From Mycobacterium sp. ENV421 (GTDB lineage Bacteria > Actinomycetota > Actinomycetes > Mycobacteriales > Mycobacteriaceae), in contig NZ_PDHO01000013.1 in the NCBI RefSeq assembly GCF_002887815.1, forward strand, positions 84,205-148,204: a DNA stretch of 64,000 bases. Direction: 5' to 3'. Each line of letters opens with the position of its first letter. Position 1 is the stretch's first letter. The position numbers were made by a program, and so were the translations under genes. Below are positions 16,280 through 23,538 of the stretch, in pieces. Below the pieces are notes generated by a model. That model searched no databases. It was given only the letters and a program-made list of their open reading frames with translations, and had not been told where the DNA came from.

Positions 16280-17764
16280 CTATTCCGCTGCGGTGGAAAG
16301 TTCACCCGGGGTTACCGCGACGGGCGCGGACGCCACCAGCGGCAGCAGGATGATGAAGCGGGTGTTGCCCGGTTCGGATTCGACCCGGATATCGCCCTGA
16401 TGCTTCTCGACGATGATCCGGCGGGCCAGATCCAGGCCCAGCCCGTCGCCCTCACCGAAGGGCTTGGTGGTGAAGAACGCGGTGAAGATCCGGTCGATGA
16501 TCTCTTCCGGGATGCCGGGGCCGTCGTCGCAGATCTCCACCCGGATCCGGTCGTCGCCCTGGCGGGCGGTCCGGATCGTCAGGGTGCCGCGGCCCTTCAT
16601 CGCCTGGATGGCGTTGTTGATGATGACGTCCCATACTTCGTTCAAACCGCCTGGGTAACAAGCGATTTCGGGAATCGACTTGTCCCATTCCTTGACCAGT
16701 TTGATGGGTTTGTCGGCGCCGACCTTGTCGCCGAACAGCGTCTTGAGCGTGCTGTGCAGCAGCTCGTGGACGTTGGCGACCTGGTATTCGGCCCGGTCCA
16801 TCTGGGAGTACTTCTTGGCCCCGGCGAGCAGACCCGAGATGCGTTCGCTGGCGTCGGCGATCTCGTTCATCCGCAGCTCGGTGTCGATCGTGTACTTCAG
16901 CCAGCCGATCGCGCTCTGCAGCGTCGCCGAACAGTCCACCGAGTCGATCGAGGCCTCGATGCGTTCCAGCCAGTCCACATCGAGACCGGCTTCGACGAAC
17001 GTGGGGGCGTAATCCCACGCGCTGGCGATGCCGTGGTCCTCGAGCCAATCGCCGACTTGGTCTTCGCGGTCGGAGGTCTCGAGCGCGGACAGTTCCTGAA
17101 CCTTGGACTTGGCGACCTGTTCGGCCACCTCGTCCTGGATCCGGACCAGCACCCGCAGCGCCTCGGGACTGAATTGCCCGTCGGCGAGCATCGACAGCTT
17201 GTAGCGCATCTTGCCGACGCCTTCACGAAGGTCGGCCACGGCGCGCGCGGTGGCTGCCGCCGGGTTGTTCAGCTGGTGGGTCAACCCGGCCGTGATGGTG
17301 CCCAGCGCCAGCAGCTTCTGCCGCTGGCCGAGGATCTGGCTCTGCCGCCGCCCGCCGACCATGTGGCCCTCGAGCAGATGCACGGCCATCGGGAACTCCG
17401 ACTTCATGAACTGCGCGAAGGCTTCGGCGTCGAGCACGAAGAACCGCGACGGCTTCGTGACGCGCACCGAGGCCTGATAGACCTGCTCCTCATTGGGGAT
17501 GTAGGCCGACCACGCCCCGCAGTACACGCCGCGCTGCGAGGTGCGGGTGGTTTCCACGTCCACACCGCCGGAGCGTTTCGACATCACCAACTCGCCGTCG
17601 AGCAGGACGTAGAAGCAGGTGGCCGGTTCGCCTTCGACGACCACCGGGCCGGTTTCGAACGTCGCGATATGCCCGTTGTCGCACAACGTCTGGAGCTGTT
17701 CGGTCGACAGCTTTTCGAACAGGAACAGCGTCCTGAGTTCGTCGGGCATGCAGTTCTGGCCCAT
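16280..17764 (-). CDS. Histidine kinase with N-terminal cyclic-nucleotide-binding-like domain
   Basis: Soluble sensor kinase, 494 residues. Residues about 10-135 form a CAP-type cNMP-binding domain (FLFEKLSTEQLQTLCDNG, FYVLLDGELVMSKR, GVYCGAWSAY). The H-box is THQLNNPAAA with H163, and the ATPase domain (about 360-480) has VIINNAIQAM, ICDDGPGIPEEI and GEGDGLGLDLARRII. No membrane segment is visible. AAAGGG lies nine bases before ATG 17764. It starts 15 bases after the response-regulator/reductase gene ends, so the two are co-transcribed and probably cognate. The ligand is unknown; the canonical RxA phosphate-binding pattern of true cAMP sites is not evident. Confidence 0.92.
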   Translation of the reverse strand: MGQNCMPDELRTLFLFEKLSTEQLQTLCDNGHIATFETGPVVVEGEPATCFYVLLDGELVMSKRSGGVDVETTRTSQRGVYCGAWSAYIPNEEQVYQASVRVTKPSRFFVLDAEAFAQFMKSEFPMAVHLLEGHMVGGRRQSQILGQRQKLLALGTITAGLTHQLNNPAAATARAVADLREGVGKMRYKLSMLADGQFSPEALRVLVRIQDEVAEQVAKSKVQELSALETSDREDQVGDWLEDHGIASAWDYAPTFVEAGLDVDWLERIEASIDSVDCSATLQSAIGWLKYTIDTELRMNEIADASERISGLLAGAKKYSQMDRAEYQVANVHELLHSTLKTLFGDKVGADKPIKLVKEWDKSIPEIACYPGGLNEVWDVIINNAIQAMKGRGTLTIRTARQGDDRIRVEICDDGPGIPEEIIDRIFTAFFTTKPFGEGDGLGLDLARRIIVEKHQGDIRVESEPGNTRFIILLPLVASAPVAVTPGELSTAAE

Positions 17765-17779
17765 GTCGTTACGCCCTTT

Positions 17780-19489
17780 CTAGGCCTCCGCCAAATACCG
17801 GTGCACCAGCATCACCGCCATCGACCCTTCGCCGACGGCGGCCGCCACCCGTTTTGCGGACTCGGAGCGCACGTCTCCTGCAACAAACACACCGGGCACA
17901 CTTGTTTCCAGGTGGTGCGGCGGGCGGTCCAGAGTCCACCCGGCCACGTTCAGCAGGTCGGGACCGGCGAGGACGAAACCGTGGTCGTCGACGGCGACGA
18001 CCTCCTTGAGCCAGTCGGTGCGGGGCTCGGCGCCGATGAAGCAGCACATCCGGCTGGCCTCGACGGTTTCGCGCTGGCCGGTCTGCCGGTTCTCCAGGAT
18101 CAGGCCGGTCAGGTGGTCGTCCTCGCCGAGGGTGTCCACCACTTCGGTGCACGTGCGGACCGAGATCGTCGGGTTCTTCTCGATCTGCTGGATCAGGTAA
18201 TGCGACATCGACGCCTCGAGCGACGGTCCGCGCACCAGCATGGTGACCGAGCGGGCCTCGCGGGACATGTACATGGCCGCCTGCCCGGCCGAGTTGGCGC
18301 CGCCCACGATGTAGACATCCTCGCCGCGGCACTCCGAGGCGTCGGACACCGAGGCGCCGTAGTAGACGCCCCGTCCGACGTAGTTGCATGCGGGATCGTC
18401 GGGGTTGTCCCAACAGCCGGTGACCTGCAGCTGGCGGTACGCCACACCGGTGGCCAGGATGACGGCGCGGGCGGCGATCGTGCTGCCGTCCTCGAACTCG
18501 ATGGTGCGTGCGGTGCCCGCCTCACCGGCGGAGAGCTTGATCGCCTTGCGGGTGGTGATCACCTCGGCGCCGAAGCGCTCGGCCTGCCTGCGGGCCGACG
18601 TGGTGAGTTCGGCGCCGGAGACGCCGGTGGGGAAGCCGAGGTAGTTCTCGATGCGGGAGCTGCGGCCGGCCTGACCACCGGTGGTGGTCTCCTCGATCAG
18701 CACGGTCTTGAGGCCTTCGGAGGCGCCATAAACCGCGGCCGCCAGCCCGGCCGGGCCGCCGCCGATGACCGCCAGGTCGTACATCTCCAGCGACGGGCTG
18801 GTGGACAGTCCCAGCATCGCGGCCAGCTCGGCATCGGTCGGGTCGACCAGGATCTGACCCTGTTCGCTGATCACCACCGGCAGCTGGAACTCGTCAAGGC
18901 CGCCCGCGTCCAGCAGCTGCTTGCCCTTGGGCTCGTCGGCGTTGAACGCCCGGAACGAGTGCAGGTTGCGGGCCAGGAACTGGCGCACCTCCCACGAACG
19001 TTCGCTCCAGCGGTGCCCGATCACCTTGGTGTGCGGGATGGCCCGGTCGCCGGTGGCGTGCCAGGCCTCCAGCAGCGCGTCGATCACCGGGTAGAGCTTC
19101 TCCTCCGGCGGATCCCAGGGCTTGAGCAGGTAGTGGTCGAGGTCGACGACGTTGATCGCGTCGATCGCGGCGTGGGTGTCGGCGTAGGCCGTCAGCAGAA
19201 CGCGGCGGGCCATCGGGTAGACGTCCATCGCCTCTTCGAGGAACTGGATGCCGCTCATCTGCGGCATCCGGTAGTCGGCGACGAACACCGCGACGGTTTC
19301 GCCGCGCAGCTTCAGTTCGTTGATCGTTTCCAGCGCGTCGAGCCCGGATTCGGCGCGGACGATCCGATACCGCTCGCCGTAGTGACGGCGGAGGTCACGT
19401 GCCACGGCACGTGAGACGGCGGGGTCGTCGTCCACAGTGAGGATCACGGGTTTGCGGGGCTGGGGGGCGGGTCCAGTCATCACCGTCAA
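17780..19489 (-). CDS. Response regulator receiver fused to thioredoxin-reductase-like flavoprotein
   Basis: A 569-residue fusion. A CheY-like receiver (about 14-130) has acidic residues D20-D22, phospho-acceptor D72 in VADYRMPQMSG, and Lys in YLLKPWDP. A thioredoxin-fold-like linker follows (about 165-235). The flavoprotein has FAD-binding AVIGGGPAGLAAAVYGAS, TGGQAGRSSRIENYLGFP, NAD(P)-binding YIVGGANSAGQAAMYMSR and the C-terminal VPGVFVAGDVR. At the position where thioredoxin reductases carry CATC, the sequence reads GRGVYYGASVSDAS, so the redox CxxC is missing. Reductase activity on thioredoxin is therefore unlikely; another electron acceptor or a signalling role is more plausible. Confidence 0.93.
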   Translation of the reverse strand: MTVMTGPAPQPRKPVILTVDDDPAVSRAVARDLRRHYGERYRIVRAESGLDALETINELKLRGETVAVFVADYRMPQMSGIQFLEEAMDVYPMARRVLLTAYADTHAAIDAINVVDLDHYLLKPWDPPEEKLYPVIDALLEAWHATGDRAIPHTKVIGHRWSERSWEVRQFLARNLHSFRAFNADEPKGKQLLDAGGLDEFQLPVVISEQGQILVDPTDAELAAMLGLSTSPSLEMYDLAVIGGGPAGLAAAVYGASEGLKTVLIEETTTGGQAGRSSRIENYLGFPTGVSGAELTTSARRQAERFGAEVITTRKAIKLSAGEAGTARTIEFEDGSTIAARAVILATGVAYRQLQVTGCWDNPDDPACNYVGRGVYYGASVSDASECRGEDVYIVGGANSAGQAAMYMSREARSVTMLVRGPSLEASMSHYLIQQIEKNPTISVRTCTEVVDTLGEDDHLTGLILENRQTGQRETVEASRMCCFIGAEPRTDWLKEVVAVDDHGFVLAGPDLLNVAGWTLDRPPHHLETSVPGVFVAGDVRSESAKRVAAAVGEGSMAVMLVHRYLAEA

Positions 19490-19600
19490 GTATGCGCTTG
19501 TTGTCCAGTGCTTATTAGGGTGGGCTTTGCGGGCCCGCGGTTGCCGCCGCGTCGCGTTCGCCGGCAGATGAAGCGGAGGTCAGCGCCGCTTCGGCGCGTT

Positions 19601-19629
19601 TTGGAGTACCGCGCCCGAGCGGGTATCGT
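19601..19629 (+). promoter_or_regulatory. Predicted promoter of the infA-rplQ operon
   Basis: TTGGAG at 19601-19606 and TATCGT at 19624-19629 are separated by 17 bases, a good sigma-A-type match. A transcript from here would have a leader of about 130 bases before infA. The gap 19490-19764 contains no other gene that I can support. Confidence 0.55.
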
Positions 19630-19764
19630 TGACCAACGGTGCGGATTCCGCGCCGACTCTTGCGTGCCCTGTCTGAGGAAATCCCGGAATTTCCCGCTCC
19701 CGGCTCACGTTTTGCAGTCGGGGCGAATGCTGCCCCAAACCGAGAAAGCAGGATCGAAGAGGAC

Positions 19765-19986
19765 ATGGCCAAGAAAGACGGTGCCATCGAGGTCGAGGGC
19801 CGCGTGGTCGAGCCCCTGCCCAACGCGATGTTTCGCATTGAGCTGGAGAACGGACACAAGGTACTCGCTCACATCAGCGGCAAGATGCGGCAGCACTACA
19901 TCCGCATCCTTCCCGAGGACCGGGTGGTGGTGGAGTTGTCTCCCTACGACCTGACCCGCGGGCGCATTGTGTACCGGTACAAGTAA
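19765..19986 (+). CDS. infA: Translation initiation factor IF-1
   Basis: IF-1 of 73 residues, a single S1/OB-fold domain that occupies the ribosomal A site during initiation. It begins MAKKDGAIEVEGRVVEPLPN, continues with FRIELENGHKVLAHISGKMRQHYIRILPEDRVVVELSPYD and ends GRIVYRYK, all standard. ATG at 19765 has GGATCGAAGAGGAC upstream. The longer open frame from 19639 is not needed. First gene of the ribosomal operon, 59 bases before rpmJ. Confidence 0.98.
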   Translation: MAKKDGAIEVEGRVVEPLPNAMFRIELENGHKVLAHISGKMRQHYIRILPEDRVVVELSPYDLTRGRIVYRYK

Positions 19987-20045
19987 GCCCGACCCGATCG
20001 CCAGCATTCAAGACAACCGACGAGAACTAGAAGGATCGAACAGCC

Positions 20046-20159
20046 GTGAAGGTGAACCCGAGCGTCAAGCCGATCTGCGACAAGTGCAGGGTGATCCGCC
20101 GGCATGGGCGGGTCATGGTGATCTGCTCTGATCCGCGCCACAAGCAGCGGCAGGGCTAA
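20046..20159 (+). CDS. rpmJ: Ribosomal protein L36 (zinc-binding form)
   Basis: L36 of 37 residues of the 50S subunit. It begins [20 protein letters not shown] and ends [10 protein letters not shown]. Cys11, Cys14, Cys27 and His32 form the Zn ribbon, so this is the zinc-containing (C+) paralogue. The GTG start at 20046 follows AGAAGGATCG. The position between infA and rpsM is the standard one. Confidence 0.97.
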
Positions 20160-20218
20160 CACCCGGCGCGAGCACTACCCACAACTGAATGCAGACCTCC
20201 CAGTACCACTGAGGGCCC

Positions 20219-20293
20219 GGCGCGTCAGCGCCACAAAGACGAATCAGCGCCCTCATCACGTCCGGCACGGAGGCCGGACCCCGAAAGACGGGG
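20219..20293 (+). promoter_or_regulatory. Three tandem hairpins in the rpsM leader
   Basis: In the 180-base rpmJ-rpsM gap three perfect inverted repeats follow each other: GGCGC-gtca-GCGCC (20219-20232), GTCCGG-8-CCGGAC (20260-20279) and CCCCG-aaaga-CGGGG (20279-20293). In E. coli the rpsM leader is where S4 represses the alpha operon, so a regulatory RNA is plausible. No coding frame is apparent in this gap. Confidence 0.45.
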
Positions 20294-20339
20294 AACGGAC
20301 TGGGATCAGACCTCCGCAAAGAGAAGGAATCACTGCCTG

Positions 20340-20714
20340 ATGGCACGTCTCATGGGCGTAGATCTCCCGCGCGACAAGCGCATGGAGATCGCGCTGACCT
20401 ATATCTACGGCATCGGCCGTACCCGTAGCCAGGAAATCCTGGACGGCACCGGCATCGACCGGGACCTGCGCACCAAGGACCTCACCGACGATCAGGTGAC
20501 CCAGCTGCGCGACTACATCGAAGGCAACCTCAAGGTTGAGGGTGACCTGCGCCGCGAGGTTCAGGCCGACATTCGCCGCAAGATCGAGATCGGCTGCTAC
20601 CAGGGCCTGCGGCACCGCCGTGGCCTGCCGGTGCGTGGCCAGCGAACCAAGACCAATGCGCGCACCCGCAAGGGCCCCAAGCGCACCATCGCCGGCAAGA
20701 AGAAGGCCAGGTAA
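20340..20714 (+). CDS. rpsM: Ribosomal protein S13
   Basis: Small-subunit head protein, 124 residues, contacting the tRNA and forming bridges to the 50S subunit. The sequence MARLMGVDLPRDKRMEIALT continues with YIYGIGRTRSQEIL, RDYIEGNLKVEGDLRREVQ and GLRHRRGLPVRGQRTKTNAR with a basic tail, all typical. GAGAAGGAA lies eight bases before ATG 20340. Six bases separate it from rpsK. Confidence 0.98.
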   Translation: MARLMGVDLPRDKRMEIALTYIYGIGRTRSQEILDGTGIDRDLRTKDLTDDQVTQLRDYIEGNLKVEGDLRREVQADIRRKIEIGCYQGLRHRRGLPVRGQRTKTNARTRKGPKRTIAGKKKAR

Positions 20715-20720
20715 CCCCGG

Positions 20721-21134
20721 ATGGCACAGGCAAAGAAGGGCACCGGCGCCAAGAAGGGTCAGAAGACCCGTCGCAGGGAAAAGAAGAACATCCCGCACGG
20801 CGCCGCTCACATCAAGAGCACGTTCAACAACACGATCGTCTCGATCACCGATCCCCAGGGCAACGTCATCGCCTGGGCATCGTCGGGTCACGTCGGCTTC
20901 AAGGGGTCGCGTAAGTCGACTCCGTTCGCCGCGCAGCTCGCCGCCGAGAACGCTGCCCGCAAGGCGCAGGAGCACGGCGTGAAGAAGGTCGACGTATTCG
21001 TGAAGGGCCCGGGTTCGGGCCGCGAAACGGCGATCCGCTCGCTGCAGGCCGCCGGCCTCGAGGTCGGCGCCATTTCCGACGTCACTCCGCAGCCGCACAA
21101 CGGCTGCCGTCCGCCCAAGCGGCGCCGGGTCTAG
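20721..21134 (+). CDS. rpsK: Ribosomal protein S11
   Basis: Platform protein of the 30S subunit, 137 residues. Family blocks are IPHGAAHIKSTFNNTIVSIT, WASSGHVGFKGSRKSTPFAAQ, VFVKGPGSGRETAIRSLQAAGLEV and the C-terminal DVTPQPHNGCRPPKRRRV. ATG at 20721. The N-terminus is lysine-rich as usual for actinobacteria. Confidence 0.98.
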   Translation: MAQAKKGTGAKKGQKTRRREKKNIPHGAAHIKSTFNNTIVSITDPQGNVIAWASSGHVGFKGSRKSTPFAAQLAAENAARKAQEHGVKKVDVFVKGPGSGRETAIRSLQAAGLEVGAISDVTPQPHNGCRPPKRRRV

Positions 21135-21148
21135 GGAGGATCTGAACA

Positions 21149-21754
21149 ATGGCTCGTTATACCGGACCCGCTACCCGCAAGTCGCGCCGCCTCGGCGTCG
21201 ACCTGGTCGGTGGTGATCAGTCGTTCGAGAAGCGCCCCTACCCGCCCGGCCAGCACGGCCGCGCGCGGATCAAGGAGAGCGAATACCGTCAGCAGCTGCA
21301 GGAGAAGCAGAAGGCTCGCTTCACCTACGGCGTGATGGAGAAGCAGTTCCGCAAGTACTACGAAGAGGCCAACCGGTCCACCGGCAAGACCGGTGAGAAC
21401 CTGCTCCAGATCCTGGAGACCCGGTTGGACAACGTCGTGTACCGGGCGGGCCTGGCCCGTACCCGCCGGATGGCTCGCCAGCTGGTAAGCCACGGCCACT
21501 TCACGGTCAATGGTGTCAAGGTGAACATCCCGAGCTACCGGGTGTCGCAGTACGACATCATCGACATCAAGGACAAGTCGCTGAACACCTTCCCGTTCGA
21601 GCTGTCCCGGCAGACCGCCGGTGAGCGCCCGATCCCGTCCTGGCTGCAGGTCGTGGGGGAGCGTCAGCGAATCCTCGTCCACCAGTTGCCGACTCGTGAG
21701 CAGATCCAGGTTCCGCTCGCCGAGCAGCTGATCGTCGAGTTCTACTCGAAGTAA
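21149..21754 (+). CDS. rpsD: Ribosomal protein S4
   Basis: Primary 16S rRNA-binding protein, 201 residues. It begins MARYTGPATRKSRRLGVDLV, has the S4 RNA-binding domain with RLDNVVYRAGLARTRRMARQ and HGHFTVNGVKVNIPSYRV, and ends EQLIVEFYSK. There are no N-terminal zinc-binding Cys, so it is the zinc-free form. AGGGAGGATC lies before ATG 21149. S4 is a known autoregulator elsewhere, which matters for the pseudoknot just downstream. Confidence 0.98.
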   Translation: MARYTGPATRKSRRLGVDLVGGDQSFEKRPYPPGQHGRARIKESEYRQQLQEKQKARFTYGVMEKQFRKYYEEANRSTGKTGENLLQILETRLDNVVYRAGLARTRRMARQLVSHGHFTVNGVKVNIPSYRVSQYDIIDIKDKSLNTFPFELSRQTAGERPIPSWLQVVGERQRILVHQLPTREQIQVPLAEQLIVEFYSK

Positions 21755-21762
21755 AGAAGACG

Positions 21763-21815
21763 TCCGCGGGGCAACCGTTCCGCGGATCACTTAACGGCAT
21801 CAAATAGCGGTTGCC
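21763..21815 (+). promoter_or_regulatory. Candidate H-type pseudoknot between rpsD and rpoA
   Basis: Stem 1 pairs TCCGCGG (21763-21769) with CCGCGGA (21780-21786). Its loop contains GGCAACCG (21770-21777), which is perfectly complementary to CGGTTGCC (21808-21815). The second stem ends next to the rpoA ribosome-binding site GAGAAGGAGA. Folding would therefore place the rpoA start in a pseudoknot, a layout like S4-controlled leaders. The pairing is directly visible; the function is inferred. Confidence 0.55.
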
Positions 21816-21836
21816 GAGAAGGAGATAGAAAAAGCC

Positions 21837-22889
21837 ATGCTGATTTCTCAGCGCCCCACACTGAGCGAAGAGGTTATCGCCGAGAACCGGTCGCAGTTCG
21901 TCATCGAACCGCTGGAGCCGGGATTCGGTTACACCCTTGGCAATTCGCTGCGGCGTACGCTGCTGTCGTCGATCCCCGGCGCGGCCGTCACGAGCATCCG
22001 CATCGACGGTGTGCTGCACGAGTTCACCACCGTGCCCGGGGTGAAGGAAGACGTCACCGACATCATCCTGAACCTCAAGGGACTCGTCGTCTCCTCCGAG
22101 GAGGACGAGCCGGTCACCATGTATCTGCGCAAGCAGGGCCCGGGTGAGGTCACCGCCGGTGACATCGTCCCGCCGGCCGGCGTGACCGTGCACAACCCGG
22201 ACATGCACATCGCGACCCTCAACGACAAGGGCAAGCTCGAGGTCGAGCTGGTTGTCGAGCGCGGCCGCGGCTATGTGCCTGCCGTGCAGAACAAGGCCTC
22301 GGGCGCCGAAATCGGCCGTATCCCGGTCGATTCCATCTACTCGCCGGTGCTGAAGGTCACCTACAAGGTGGAGGCCACCCGCGTCGAGCAGCGCACCGAC
22401 TTCGACAAGCTGATCCTCGATGTCGAGACCAAGAACTCGATCAGCCCGCGTGACGCCCTGGCGTCGGCCGGCAAGACCCTGGTCGAATTGTTCGGTCTGG
22501 CACGGGAACTCAACGTCGAGGCCGAAGGCATCGAGATCGGCCCGTCGCCTGCCGAGGCCGATCACATCGCGGCGTTCGCGCTGCCGATCGACGATCTGGA
22601 CCTGACCGTCCGGTCGTACAACTGCCTCAAGCGCGAAGGTGTGCACACTGTCGGCGAGCTGGTCGCTCGCACGGAGTCCGATCTACTGGACATCCGTAAC
22701 TTCGGCCAGAAGTCGATCGACGAGGTCAAGATCAAGCTGCACCAGCTGGGTCTGTCGCTCAAGGACAGCCCGGCCAGCTTCGATCCGTCGGAGGTCGCCG
22801 GCTACGACGTCGCCACCGGCACCTGGAACAGCGATGCGGGTTACGACCTGGATGCCGAGCAGGACTACACCGAAACCGAAGAGCTCTAA
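21837..22889 (+). CDS. rpoA: RNA polymerase alpha subunit
   Basis: Assembly platform of RNA polymerase, 350 residues. N-terminal domain blocks are FVIEPLEPGFGYTLGNSLRR, TLLSSIPGAAVTSIRIDGVL and HEFTTVPGVKEDVTDIILN. The C-terminal domain (about 245-315), which contacts UP elements and activators, has DDLDLTVRSYNCLKREGVHT and LLDIRNFGQKSIDEVKIKL. The acidic tail is usual in actinobacteria. AAGGAGATAG precedes ATG 21837. Confidence 0.99.
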   Translation: MLISQRPTLSEEVIAENRSQFVIEPLEPGFGYTLGNSLRRTLLSSIPGAAVTSIRIDGVLHEFTTVPGVKEDVTDIILNLKGLVVSSEEDEPVTMYLRKQGPGEVTAGDIVPPAGVTVHNPDMHIATLNDKGKLEVELVVERGRGYVPAVQNKASGAEIGRIPVDSIYSPVLKVTYKVEATRVEQRTDFDKLILDVETKNSISPRDALASAGKTLVELFGLARELNVEAEGIEIGPSPAEADHIAAFALPIDDLDLTVRSYNCLKREGVHTVGELVARTESDLLDIRNFGQKSIDEVKIKLHQLGLSLKDSPASFDPSEVAGYDVATGTWNSDAGYDLDAEQDYTETEEL

Positions 22890-22902
22890 GTACACATCAG
22901 TC

Positions 22903-22928
22903 CCGGTCCTACCTGATACGGGGACCGG
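22903..22928 (+). promoter_or_regulatory. Hairpin in the rpoA-rplQ gap
   Basis: CCGGTCC at 22903-22909 pairs with GGACCGG at 22922-22928 across a 12-base loop, 21 bases before the rplQ start. No T-run follows, so it may be an RNA-processing or translational element rather than a terminator. Confidence 0.4.
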
Positions 22929-22949
22929 CCCCATTTAGGAGAAGTCGCA

Positions 22950-23534
22950 ATGCCCAAGCCCACCAAGGGTCCTCGCCTCGGCGGGTCGTCCTCGCACCAG
23001 AAGGCGATTCTGGCCAACCTGGCCACGTCGCTGTTCGAGCACGGCCGCATCAAGACCACCGAGCCCAAGGCGCGGGCGTTGCGGCCCTACGCGGAGAAGC
23101 TCATCACCCATGCCAAGAAGGGTGCGCTGCACAACCGGCGTGAGGTGATGAAGAAGATCCGCGACAAGGACGTGGTGCACGCCCTGTTCGCCGAGATCGC
23201 GCCGTTCTTCGCCGACCGCAACGGCGGCTACACCCGCATCATCAAGGTCGAGCCGCGCAAGGGCGACAACGCCCCGATGGCGGTCATCGAACTGGTGCGG
23301 GAGAAGACGGTGACCTCCGAAGCCAACCGGGCCCGCAAGAGCTCGGCCGCCAAGGCTGCGCCGGTGGCTGCCGCTGCCGCGGTGGAGCCCGACGAGGCCG
23401 TGGGCCCGGAGGCCGAAGAGTCGATCGAAGCCGTCGAGGCTGAAGATGCCGGCATCGCCGACGCGCAGACCGCCGAGGCTGCCCAGGAGAAGGCCGAAGA
23501 ATCCGCCGAGGATTCGGACGCTGACAAGTCCTGA
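22950..23534 (+). CDS. rplQ: Ribosomal protein L17 with acidic C-terminal extension
   Basis: Large-subunit protein, 194 residues. The core (1-120) has MPKPTKGPRLGGSSSHQKAI, LANLATSLFEHGRIKTTEPKA, ALRPYAEKLITHAKKGALHN and GGYTRIIKVEPRKGDNAPMA. After about residue 120 a low-complexity Ala/Glu-rich tail of some 75 residues follows, as in other mycobacterial L17. TTAGGAGAAG lies before ATG 22950. Confidence 0.98.
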   Translation: MPKPTKGPRLGGSSSHQKAILANLATSLFEHGRIKTTEPKARALRPYAEKLITHAKKGALHNRREVMKKIRDKDVVHALFAEIAPFFADRNGGYTRIIKVEPRKGDNAPMAVIELVREKTVTSEANRARKSSAAKAAPVAAAAAVEPDEAVGPEAEESIEAVEAEDAGIADAQTAEAAQEKAEESAEDSDADKS

Positions 23535-23538
23535 CGCT

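Noticed and set aside
16400..19414. A 1004-codon open frame on the forward strand antisense to the kinase and receiver-flavoprotein genes.
   Set aside because: It mirrors two strong genes on the other strand and has no recognisable domains; high-GC codon bias produces such long antisense frames.
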